Shown here: positions 1-6,884 of the stretch, in pieces | How the letters are laid out: each line of letters starts with the position of its first letter | Position numbering within the stretch: the first letter of the stretch is position 1 | Source: Pseudomonadota bacterium | GTDB lineage: Bacteria; Pseudomonadota; Gammaproteobacteria; Steroidobacterales; Steroidobacteraceae | NCBI GenBank assembly: GCA_021820785.1 | Contig: JAKADE010000009.1 | Location: 1 to 20,572, forward strand | Length of the DNA stretch: 20,572 nucleotides | Reading direction: 5' to 3' | Program-made: the position numbers and the translations under genes | The notes under the pieces: model-generated | Seen by the model: only the letters and a program-made list of their open reading frames with translations | Told to the model about the DNA's origin: nothing | Databases searched by the model: none

Positions 1-1440
1 GTCGGCCCGGAACCGCCACGTCGCCGTCCCGCCGGCGGCCACGAGTGTCGTGTCCTTCGCAAGCGGCCGACGCAACCGCTCTCCGGACGCCTCGACGAGT
101 TCGAACACGTGCCCGTGCAGGTGCATCGGGTGACTCATGTCCGTCGGGTTCCGGAAGGCGATCTCGACCCAATCGCCATGCCGCACGTCGATCTTGGGCG
201 TATGCGGCCAGGTCTTCCCGTCGATGGTCCAGTGCGGATTGTCCGGCGTCCCGCCACCCAGCAGCAGCGTGCGCCGGACGTTGGCCTGCCCAAACGGGTC
301 GGACGCACCCGCCGCGAGCGGGACGCCGTCACCGGCAAGTCCGTACGTGAACAGCTTCGCGCCGGCGAGCGACTGCGGCGGCACCTGCAGCGGATGGGCC
401 GCCGCGTCGACCGTACGGATCACCATCGCCTGGCGGCGCCCGCCGTCCGCGCCCATGAGGCTCTCGAGCAGCCAGGCGCCCGGACGCGTCACTTCGAACC
501 AGGCGTCGTAGCGTTCCGCGACGCCAATGCGCAACGCATCGACGGTCACGGGGCGCAAGAGCGGATTCCCGTCACTGTGCGTGACCCGCAGTTCATGGCC
601 CGCCAGACGCACGTAATGCGTCAGGGTCGGGCTCGCATTCAGGATGCGAAGCCGCACGGTCTGCCCGACTTTGACGATCAGCGGGCGGGTGTGCGGATAT
701 GCGGCTCCGCTGATGCAATGCGACAGGTACTTCAGCGCGTCCCCCATCCGCATCGGTCCGGCGGACGAGGTCATGCCGCTCATGCCGCTCATGCCGCTCA
801 TGCCGCTCATGCCGCTCATGGGCGGCTGGGGTGGCTGCGCCCGCATGCCCGTTGCGGTCAGACCGGGCGGCAGATACATCGGTGCATCGCTCTTGCCGGC
901 GAGCGCGGCGTACAGGCTGTGCAGATCGGGCACATCGTGCAGGATCAGCACGACTTCGACGTCGGCGCGCGGCTCACGCGGATCCTCGACCAGAAACGCC
1001 CCGAACAGCCCGCGCGCATCCTGATCACCGTCATGCGCGTGATACCACCGGAACCCCGGCGGATCGGGCTTGAAGGTGTACACGAACTCCCCGCCGTTCG
1101 GCACCGGCGCCTGCGTGACGTACGGAACGCCATCCATGTCGTTCGGCAGGATCATGCCGTGCCAGTGGATGGTGCTCGCCGATCCGGTATGGTTGACGAA
1201 GCGGGCCCGGAAGGACTGCCCGTACCGCACGCGCAGCAATGGGCCGGGCACCTGCCCGTTGTACGCAAGCCCCGTGAAGTTAGCCCCGGTAACCACCGGG
1301 TAGCGGTACGGTCGCGCCTCGAGAGTGACGTCAACGAGATCGCTGTCGGCCGCACGCGCGCTCATCGGCGGCAGCAGCGTCCAGCTCAGGGCGGCAGTGC
1401 CGGCGGCAAGGGTCGTCTGCAGAAAATCACGGCGGCGCAT
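1..1440 (-). CDS. Tat-exported multicopper oxidase (laccase/CopA-like), C-terminus off the left edge
   Basis: Multicopper oxidases couple one-electron oxidation of phenols or Cu(I) to reduction of O2 to water. The first 480 residues are present. The start ATG at 1440 has an AAGGAG ribosome site 8 bases upstream and begins MRRRDFLQTTLAAGTAAL, a twin-arginine leader, so the protein is periplasmic. Copper motifs are visible: HWHGM at residues 92-96, WYHAH at 132-136, and HPMHLHGHVFEL from 437, which supplies type 1, 2 and 3 ligands. The final HCH segment lies beyond the window edge. Between the copper domains, around residues 208-223, is a run of Met-Ser-Gly repeats, unusual for a plain laccase and reminiscent of the Met-rich copper-binding insert of CopA. 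Phenol oxidation and copper resistance cannot be separated here. The gene lies 241 bp downstream of the sugar porter on the same strand and probably forms its own unit. Confidence 0.93.
   Translation of the reverse strand, partial: MRRRDFLQTTLAAGTAALSWTLLPPMSARAADSDLVDVTLEARPYRYPVVTGANFTGLAYNGQVPGPLLRVRYGQSFRARFVNHTGSASTIHWHGMILPNDMDGVPYVTQAPVPNGGEFVYTFKPDPPGFRWYHAHDGDQDARGLFGAFLVEDPREPRADVEVVLILHDVPDLHSLYAALAGKSDAPMYLPPGLTATGMRAQPPQPPMSGMSGMSGMSGMSGMTSSAGPMRMGDALKYLSHCISGAAYPHTRPLIVKVGQTVRLRILNASPTLTHYVRLAGHELRVTHSDGNPLLRPVTVDALRIGVAERYDAWFEVTRPGAWLLESLMGADGGRRQAMVIRTVDAAAHPLQVPPQSLAGAKLFTYGLAGDGVPLAAGASDPFGQANVRRTLLLGGGTPDNPHWTIDGKTWPHTPKIDVRHGDWVEIAFRNPTDMSHPMHLHGHVFELVEASGERLRRPLAKDTTLVAAGGTATWRFRAD
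772..819 (-). repeat. 9-bp tandem repeat encoding Met-Ser-Gly units
   Basis: Five perfect copies of a 9-bp unit (CATGCCGCT on the + strand) plus a final CAT form a 48-bp tract. In the frame of the multicopper oxidase it reads (Met-Ser-Gly)x5-Met, followed shortly by more Met residues (PMRMGD). The unit length keeps the reading frame, so copy number could change by slippage without breaking the gene. Confidence 0.95.
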
Positions 1441-1681
1441 GATGAGTTCTCCTTCGCGGCGCCCGCTGCGCCGCGCTCGGGCCGACGGCCGGCCCGGCCC
1501 TGGCGGGGGAGACACTCCCGCAGGATATCCGCATGCACGAAGAGAGCCGCTGGCGATGACGGGTAGACGCCGAAGACCGCTGCAGGTTCCGCTGCGGCCC
1601 TCGTCTCAAGGGATCCAAGCGTACCTCAGTCCGCCCCCGGACGGGCAGCCCTCCGTCGACCGGGGAGCGCCCCGCCCGGCC
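1441..1681. other. Intergenic region with two small hairpins after the sugar porter
   Basis: This 241-bp gap lies between the end of the sugar porter and the start of the multicopper oxidase, both on the - strand. Next to the porter stop codon are two short perfect hairpins: CGGGG/CCCCG at 1661-1674 and GTCCG/CGGAC at 1629-1642. Each has a 5-bp stem and a 4-base loop. No T-run follows either hairpin, so they are only possible weak terminators. The Shine-Dalgarno of the oxidase lies near 1449-1454. No convincing sigma70 promoter or gene was seen. Confidence 0.35.
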
Positions 1682-3181
1682 TCAGGACGCGGCGGGCTCC
1701 TCGGCCCGCGCGGGACGGCCCGCCGCCGGGTGCCACAGTTCCTGGATCGACTCGAGTGTGCGGCCCTTGGTCTCGGGCACGAAACGCAGCACGAACAGCC
1801 CGGCGAGGATGGCCCCGGCGCTGTAGAGCCAGTAGGCGAAACCATGGTTGAAGTGCCGGTTCAGATACGCGCTGCCGTCGAGCATCGGGAACGTCAGTGA
1901 GACGATGAAGTTCATGATCCACTGCGCGCCGATCGCGATCGACATCGCCTTGCCGCGGATCGAGTTCGGATAGATTTCCGCGAGCATCACCCACACAACC
2001 GGGCCCCAGGAGAACGAGAAGCCCATGATGTAGAGCACGATCGCGGCAATCGCCAGATAGGACGCGCCGCGGGCATGCCCGGCCGCGGCATGGCCGCCAG
2101 CGCTCACCAGGTGCAGGTCGAACAGCAGGCCGATCACGATCATCGCGGCCGCCATTACGAACGCGCCGGCCACCAGCAGCGGCTTGCGCCCGAGCCGATC
2201 GACCGTGAACGTCGCCGCCAGCGTGAACACCGTCATCGTTATCCCGACGAACGTCGCGGACTCCCAGTACGCCTGGTTGGTCGATGCGCCCATGTTCTCG
2301 AACATGTGTGGTGCGTAGTACAGCACCGCGTTGATGCCGACCAGCTGCTGGAAGGCCGACAGCGCCACGCCGACCACCAGCACCAGCACCCCGAACGAGA
2401 GCAACGGGCGGGTATGTTCGATCAGCGTCGCCTTGATTTCGCTCAGCGTCGATTGCGCACTGTCGGTGCCTACGAGCCTCTTCAGCAGCGCGAGCGCCTC
2501 CGCGTCACGGTCTTTCAGCACCAGGAATCGCGGGGTCTCGGGCACCAGCAGCATGAACACGATGAGCAGCGCGGCCGGGATCGCCGCCGAGGCGAGCATG
2601 TGCCGCCAGGCGGTCGAGAGCAGGTAGGCGCGGCTGTGTCCGGACTGGATCAGCCAATTGACGAAGTACACCAGGTTGATGCCGACCACGATGGCGATCT
2701 GCTGGAACGTCACCAGCATGCCGCGTGTCTCGGGCGGGGCGACTTCGGCGATATACATCGGGGCGAGCATCGAGGCCATGCCGATCGCCGTACCGCCCAT
2801 CACGCGGTAGAAGAGAAACGCCGGCAGCGCGCGGTCCCCGAGGGCACCGAACAGACTCCAGAAGAACTCCGGATACCCCGCGCCGAGCGAGGAGACGAGG
2901 AACAGCACCCCGGCGATGAGCAGTCCCGCCCGCCGCCCGATGCGCGTCGAGACCGGACCGGCAACGGCCGCGCCGAGCACGCAGCCGAGCAGCGCGATCG
3001 AGATGGCGAGGCCGGAGAGGAAGTTCGCATCCGCAGCGCTCAGATGGCGCGGGGTCACGAAATTATGCGTGATCGCGCTCGTGACGCCCGAGATCACCGC
3101 CGTGTCGTAGCCGAACAGCAGCCCGCCCAAGGTCGCCGCGGCGGTCAGCGCCACCACGAGCCCGGTATTGCCCTTGCTCAT
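1682..3181 (-). CDS. MFS sugar porter (XylE/GalP-like sugar:H+ symporter)
   Basis: This is a 499-residue inner-membrane transporter of the sugar porter family, which moves monosaccharides such as xylose, glucose or galactose with protons. Family motifs are present: GGLLFGYDTAVISG near the N-terminus, RIGRRAG after TM2, PETPRFL ending the first half, QQLVGINAVLYYAP in TM7, DRLGRKPLL in the second-half loop, and PETKGRTLE at the C-terminus. About twelve hydrophobic segments fit the family length. The ATG at 3181 is preceded by AGGGGG. The gene follows the LacI regulator on the same strand, with a TTGACA box and a TGGTAGCGATACCA operator in the gap. In a xylan/glucuronate locus D-xylose is the likeliest substrate, but sequence alone does not prove this. 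Confidence 0.94.
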   Translation of the reverse strand: MSKGNTGLVVALTAAATLGGLLFGYDTAVISGVTSAITHNFVTPRHLSAADANFLSGLAISIALLGCVLGAAVAGPVSTRIGRRAGLLIAGVLFLVSSLGAGYPEFFWSLFGALGDRALPAFLFYRVMGGTAIGMASMLAPMYIAEVAPPETRGMLVTFQQIAIVVGINLVYFVNWLIQSGHSRAYLLSTAWRHMLASAAIPAALLIVFMLLVPETPRFLVLKDRDAEALALLKRLVGTDSAQSTLSEIKATLIEHTRPLLSFGVLVLVVGVALSAFQQLVGINAVLYYAPHMFENMGASTNQAYWESATFVGITMTVFTLAATFTVDRLGRKPLLVAGAFVMAAAMIVIGLLFDLHLVSAGGHAAAGHARGASYLAIAAIVLYIMGFSFSWGPVVWVMLAEIYPNSIRGKAMSIAIGAQWIMNFIVSLTFPMLDGSAYLNRHFNHGFAYWLYSAGAILAGLFVLRFVPETKGRTLESIQELWHPAAGRPARAEEPAAS

Positions 3182-3197
3182 CGGAACCCCCTCGTTT

Positions 3198-3211
3198 TGG
3201 TATCGCTACCA
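3198..3211 (-). promoter_or_regulatory. LacI-type operator upstream of the sugar porter
   Basis: TGGTAGCGATACCA (read on the - strand) is an inverted repeat with TGGTA/TACCA arms around a 4-base centre. It lies 16 bases upstream of the porter ATG and covers the expected -10/start-point region of the promoter at 3208-3237. The centre differs from perfect symmetry at one pair. A close copy lies at 12810-12823. Both match 12 of 14 bases of the Xanthomonas XylR box as I recall it (TGGTAGCGCTAACA). The LacI protein encoded directly upstream is the natural candidate to bind it. Confidence 0.75.
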
Positions 3212-3237
3212 TGTCTCCCGGGGACCCGTTCTGTCAA
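3208..3237 (-). promoter_or_regulatory. Probable sigma70 promoter of the sugar porter
   Basis: A perfect TTGACA -35 hexamer (3237 to 3232, - strand) lies in the gap after the regulator gene. Eighteen bases downstream is a weak -10-like CATGGT (3213 to 3208). The weak -10 overlaps the LacI operator, so a bound repressor would block RNA polymerase. The start point would fall near 3201, about 20 bases before the porter ATG. Confidence 0.5.
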
Positions 3238-3250
3238 GCGTCGGTACGCC

Positions 3251-4315
3251 TCAGGCGACGCTTCGCGGGCGTGCTGCCGACTCGCGCGTGATCAGTTCGT
3301 GGGCGACCTGGCGATGCACCGGCTCGGCCGCCGCGCCACGTCGTCCGCCGCGCACCGCAGCGACCAACATGTCGACTGCTTCTCCGGCCATCTGCGCGAT
3401 CGGCTGATGGATGGTGGTCAGTCCCGGCCAGATGTTCGCCGCGATCAGGCTGTCGTCGAAGCCGACCACGGTCAGGTCGTTCGGCACCTCGAGACCACGC
3501 CGGTGCGCCTCGGCCATGACGGCCGCCGCCATGTCGTCGTTGCTGGCGAAGATCGCGGTCGGCAGCGGCTCGACGGCGAGGAGCTTGCGGGCTGCGTCGA
3601 GACCTGAGCGGAACGTGAAGAACCCCTGCTCGACCCGCGGCTCGGGCAGATGTCCGTGTTCCTCGACGGCCGCCGCAAAACCCCGCCAGCGCTCCTCGCT
3701 CGCGGTCTGATTCGGGTGACCCTTGATGAAGCCGAGCCGGGTGTGGCCGAGCGCGAGCAGATATCGGGTCATCTCCCGGGCCGCCTCGAAATCGTCGATG
3801 CTCACGCACATCGCATCGGCGGGCGGGCGGCCTGCGGCCACGGCCACGATGCGCATACGCGCAGCCTGCAGTTCCGCGCGGATCACCGTCGACTCGCACA
3901 GCGGTGGCGGCAGCACCACTCCCACGACGCCGCCTGCGACCAGGCGACGCACCGCCCGGCGCGAGGCGGCCGGCGTCATCTCGCACTTCTCCAGCACCAG
4001 CTGCACGCCGTGGCGGGTCGCGGCATCGAGCGCTCCCACCAGGAACTCGCTGAGGTACGAGGCGCTCGGGTTCCCGTACAGCAGCCCCAAGCGCTCGCCG
4101 CGGGCACTGGCCAGGTTGCGCGCCGCGAGATTTGGCGAGTATCCGAGCTGTCGCACCGCCTGCATGACCGTCTGGCGCGTCACATCGCTCACGTACTGAC
4201 CGCCGTTGACCACCCGCGAGACGGTCATCGGCGAGACACCTGCGTACCGCGCCACGTCCTTGATGGTGACGCTGCGACGGGCGCCGCTTCGGGATTTACG
4301 CGCCGGTTTGTTCAT
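3251..4315 (-). CDS. LacI-family transcriptional regulator
   Basis: This is a 354-residue cytoplasmic DNA-binding protein of usual LacI/GalR length. The N-terminal helix-turn-helix is at residues 16-38 (TIKDVARYAGVSPMTVSRVVNG), and the hinge helix follows at about 58-72 (SPNLAARNLASARG). The rest is a periplasmic-binding-protein-like effector domain carrying the characteristic IFASNDDMAAAVM and VVGFDDS segments. The ATG at 4315 has GAGG five bases upstream. The gene precedes the sugar porter, and palindromic LacI-type operators stand before the porter and between uxuB and aguA. A repressor of xylan or glucuronate use, like Xanthomonas XylR, is therefore the simplest reading. The inducer cannot be read from the sequence. 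Confidence 0.94.
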   Translation of the reverse strand: MNKPARKSRSGARRSVTIKDVARYAGVSPMTVSRVVNGGQYVSDVTRQTVMQAVRQLGYSPNLAARNLASARGERLGLLYGNPSASYLSEFLVGALDAATRHGVQLVLEKCEMTPAASRRAVRRLVAGGVVGVVLPPPLCESTVIRAELQAARMRIVAVAAGRPPADAMCVSIDDFEAAREMTRYLLALGHTRLGFIKGHPNQTASEERWRGFAAAVEEHGHLPEPRVEQGFFTFRSGLDAARKLLAVEPLPTAIFASNDDMAAAVMAEAHRRGLEVPNDLTVVGFDDSLIAANIWPGLTTIHQPIAQMAGEAVDMLVAAVRGGRRGAAAEPVHRQVAHELITRESAARPRSVA

Positions 4316-4634
4316 CGATCCTCTGCGTTCTTCTCAGGGGCAATCTTGTGCGGCCAACGCATGCGCCGCGGCACTTTAACACAGGCACAACAGGCCGAGC
4401 GCCGCCCCGCTCGCCGCCGTCGGCGGGAGTTGCTGCGCCAGCCCGCCGGCTCCTGCGCGCATCCCGTCGATGATAACGGAACCAGCCCGGGCCGGGCCGC
4501 CCGTTTACCCGGGCCAGTCCCGCGCTGCGCCCGACTGCCCGGGCCCCCGCGGGGGCGTCTTGAAGGGGCGCTCGGCATTCTCTACCCTCCCGTAGCGTCG
4601 TGTAGCGCCCCTCCCCTGCGTCTGAGAATCGCCC
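4316..4634. other. Divergent intergenic region between the lacI-type gene and the potassium channel
   Basis: These 319 very GC-rich bases separate two divergent genes. On the + strand a possible promoter for the channel is TTGAAG (4560-4565), 17 bases, then TACCCT (4583-4588), followed by two GTAGCG hexamers 10 bases apart (4592-4597 and 4602-4607). These could be half-sites resembling the arm of the LacI operator, but they are not an inverted repeat. No credible gene or RNA was seen. Confidence 0.35.
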
Positions 4635-5507
4635 GTGCCCAGTTCCGCTCCCGTGATTCAGCTCCCGACCTCCAGCCGTCGGGTCGTGCGCGAGGGTCTG
4701 CCGCGCCGCCGCTGGCAGGACCTGTATCACGTGTTCATGACGGTGAGCTGGCCGCGGCTGTTCCTGAGCTTCGCCGGCTTCTTCTTCGCGTTCAACCTGC
4801 TGTTTGCGGCGGTGTACTCGCTGCAGGCGAACGACATCGCGCATGTCAATCCGCCGGGCTTCTGGGGGCGGTTTTTCTTCAGCGTCGAGACGCTTGCGAC
4901 CGTCGGCTACGGCGACATGCATCCGCAGACCGTCTTCGCGCACATCATCGCCTCGCTCGAGATTTTCGTCGGCATGATGAGTCTGGCACTGATCGCCGGG
5001 ATGATGTTCGCGCGCTTCTCGCGTCCGACCGCGCGGATCCTCTTCGCCCACCACGCGGTGATCCGCCCGCTCGACGGCCAGCCGACGTTGATGCTGCGCG
5101 CCGCCAACGAGCGGCACAACGTCATCATGGAAGCCCAGGCGCATCTGCGCCTGGTACGGGACGAGCGCAGCGTCGAGGGCTATCGGATACGGCGCATCCA
5201 CGACCTGCCCCTGCGGCGCAGCGAGCAGCCGGCATTCCTCTTCGGCTGGACGCTGATGCACACGCTCACGCCCGACAGTCCCCTCGCCACCGCCACGGCC
5301 GAGAGCCTGCAGGCCGAGAACGCGTTTCTGATTCTGACCATCCTCGGGATTGACGAGACGACCGGTCAGACGCTCATGGCCCGCCACGAATACCCGCCCG
5401 AGATGCTGCGTTGGCAACACTCGTTCGCCGACATCCTGATCCCCGGCGCCGACGGCATCGACCGGTTCGACTACAGCCGCTTCCACAACATCGAACCGTT
5501 CGTCTGA
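4635..5507 (+). CDS. KirBac-type inward-rectifier potassium channel
   Basis: This 290-residue protein has the Kir layout. A slide-helix-like segment (RRRWQDLYHVFMTVSW) spans about residues 24-39, followed by TM1 (about 42-62) and a pore helix. The selectivity filter TVGYGD is at 89-94. TM2 (IASLEIFVGMMSLALIAGMM) follows, and a cytoplasmic immunoglobulin-like gating domain runs from about 130 to the end. It would pass K+ across the inner membrane and be gated by ligand or lipid. The start is a GTG at 4635 with only a weak ribosome site (GAGAAT), and a start a few codons later cannot be excluded. It is encoded opposite to both neighbours and has no obvious link to carbohydrate use. The family call is firm, but its physiological role here is unknown. 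Confidence 0.93.
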   Translation: MPSSAPVIQLPTSSRRVVREGLPRRRWQDLYHVFMTVSWPRLFLSFAGFFFAFNLLFAAVYSLQANDIAHVNPPGFWGRFFFSVETLATVGYGDMHPQTVFAHIIASLEIFVGMMSLALIAGMMFARFSRPTARILFAHHAVIRPLDGQPTLMLRAANERHNVIMEAQAHLRLVRDERSVEGYRIRRIHDLPLRRSEQPAFLFGWTLMHTLTPDSPLATATAESLQAENAFLILTILGIDETTGQTLMARHEYPPEMLRWQHSFADILIPGADGIDRFDYSRFHNIEPFV

Positions 5508-5541
5508 ACGGCCGCCGCCGCGGATCTGCGGAGCCGAACCG

Positions 5542-5565
5542 GTCTTCGCAGCGCCGCAGGAAGAC
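5542..5565. terminator. Possible hairpin between convergent channel and epimerase genes
   Basis: GTCTTC (5542-5547) and GAAGAC (5560-5565) form a perfect 6-bp stem with a 12-base loop in the 78-bp gap between two convergent genes. There is no T-run on either side, so it is at best a weak terminator. Confidence 0.3.
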
Positions 5566-5585
5566 ACTGCGCGCCGGCCGGCCGT

Positions 5586-6485
5586 TCAGGCGCTCGATGA
5601 TGTTCGGCTCACCGCCAGTGTCACGCGCGCATCCAGCGTCTGACCCGGCTCGAGCAGCCGCAAGCCGCTCAACGCCGGCGGTTCTGCGCGGTTCAGCGCG
5701 TCCGGCATGTGGCTGACCGGCTCGATGCACAGGAACGCCTCCCCGGGCGGACTGTAGACGTGCAACCAGCGCAGCGGCTCCTCCGCCTCGATGCGTATGC
5801 ACAACCGCTCCTCCGGCAGTACGAGCTCCGCCCGACCGTCCCAACCGGTATAACAGTGGTCCACGAGCGTCTGCGGCGCCGGCGCACCGTTGCGGAAATC
5901 CCAGGTCGTCTGCGGCGACGCCAGCGTCGTCGGCAGGCACTGCGCATCCGCGAGCCACACACCCGCGACCGCTGCACGCAACCGGGCCGCCGGGGTTCGC
6001 CGCACATAGGGATGCCAGCCGATGCCTGCCGGCATCGGCTCGGCAGCGCAGTTCTCGAGCGCCAGCGCGACCTCGAGCCCCGCCTCGCCGAGCGTGAACA
6101 CCTGCCGTGCCCGGTATGCCCAGGGCCACTCCCCGGCCGCGTGCTCGTAAACGAGCGCCACTCGACCCGGCTCGCGCGACTCGACCGTCCAGGGCTCGCG
6201 CCAGGCCTGTCCGTGCAGGGGATGCATCTGACCCGGCGCGTTGGGCTTGAGCTGAACGTTGCGCGTTCCGATGCGGAAGTGCCCCTGCGCGATCCGGTTG
6301 GCAAACGGCATCAGCGCGAATCCGCCGCTGTCGAGCGGCTCATCGGTCTGCGGAGCCGCCCGCCGCAGCACCTCCTGTCCCTGGAACTGCAGCCCCGCGA
6401 GCGCGCCGCCGAGATGTGCCAGAACGTCGAGCGTATAGCCATGCTGCGCGATGCGGATCGGCTGGCGCGCGGATGATTCACTCAC
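5586..6485 (-). CDS. Aldose 1-epimerase (mutarotase) family protein
   Basis: This is a galactose-mutarotase-like beta-sandwich enzyme, predicted to interconvert alpha and beta anomers of a sugar in the cytoplasm. No signal peptide is seen. Family active-site elements are present (numbering from the upstream GTG at 6497): PFANRI with the substrate-binding Arg at 68, HPLHG with His95, GWHPY with the catalytic-acid His162, and CIEPVSH with the catalytic base Glu259. Two GTG starts are in frame. The one at 6485 has GAGGT five bases upstream and is preferred (299 residues), while the one at 6497 has GAGAGA upstream (303 residues). The sugar is not defined by the sequence. Xylose or galactose released by the nearby glycosidases would fit. 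It is not in an operon with its neighbours. Confidence 0.9.
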   Translation of the reverse strand: MSESSARQPIRIAQHGYTLDVLAHLGGALAGLQFQGQEVLRRAAPQTDEPLDSGGFALMPFANRIAQGHFRIGTRNVQLKPNAPGQMHPLHGQAWREPWTVESREPGRVALVYEHAAGEWPWAYRARQVFTLGEAGLEVALALENCAAEPMPAGIGWHPYVRRTPAARLRAAVAGVWLADAQCLPTTLASPQTTWDFRNGAPAPQTLVDHCYTGWDGRAELVLPEERLCIRIEAEEPLRWLHVYSPPGEAFLCIEPVSHMPDALNRAEPPALSGLRLLEPGQTLDARVTLAVSRTSSSA

Positions 6486-6506
6486 AGTTGACCTCACAGA
6501 TGTCTC

Positions 6507-6846
6507 TCATAGCGTAATCCGCCCGCTGGTCCTCGTACTGTGCGGCTGGGCACCGAACCCTGCGCCTCCGTGGATGTACATGTTGCGGGCATACCCGTCA
6601 CCGTCCTCCGGCACGCACCGGGGCTCGAGTGGCTCCGGATGCCGAACTTCGCCTCCCGGCATCACCCGGGATACTCGTGATGAAGGGGCGAGTCCCATAT
6701 CAGTGCAAGCAGTCCCTGCCCCGCCACCCCCGGGGGCGGCGCGTCCGCAGCCCGGCAGACATGTGCTCCGTGGCTGCGGCCGGCACGGACAGCGACGCCG
6801 CAGTCGCCGTACCGGCCATCAGCGTGAACAAGTGTCGCCGTCGCAT
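6507..6846 (-). pseudogene. Remnant of a Tat-exported protein gene at the end of the GH27 operon
   Basis: An ATG at 6846, eight bases after a strong GAGGAG ribosome site, opens a clear twin-arginine-like leader (MRRRHLFTLMAGTATAASL, then SVPAAA). The frame stops at 6700 after only 48 codons. Just beyond, in another frame, 6698-6507 can be read as 63 residues containing PEPLEPRCVPEDGDGY. This faintly recalls the FVPR..EDDGY stretch of carotenoid-oxygenase-family proteins, but that likeness is too weak to name. A good ribosome site and export signal without a body suggest a gene decayed by deletion and frameshift. A CCCCCGGGGG run at 6727-6736 is a plausible slippage site. It starts 38 bp after the GH27 stop on the same strand. 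The alternative is a genuine 48-residue secreted peptide. Confidence 0.45.
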
Positions 6847-6884
6847 GGCGGTGGCTCCTCGTCAATCAGAAAGCTGCGCTGCTT

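Noticed and set aside
772..819. The regular repeat considered as a CRISPR array.
   Set aside because: The units are 9 bp without spacers and keep the coding frame of the oxidase.
109..1566. A 485-residue + strand frame opposite the multicopper oxidase.
   Set aside because: It contains His-Ala-Ala repeats produced by the antisense of the Met-Ser-Gly tract and has no family resemblance. The opposite strand has all the copper motifs.
2075..3607. A 510-residue + strand frame opposite the sugar porter and regulator.
   Set aside because: It is Arg/His/Gln/Glu-rich antisense shadow without a domain or ribosome site.
4296..5567. A 423-residue - strand frame opposite the potassium channel.
   Set aside because: It is low-complexity (Arg/Glu/Gly-rich) and entirely antisense to a clear KirBac gene.
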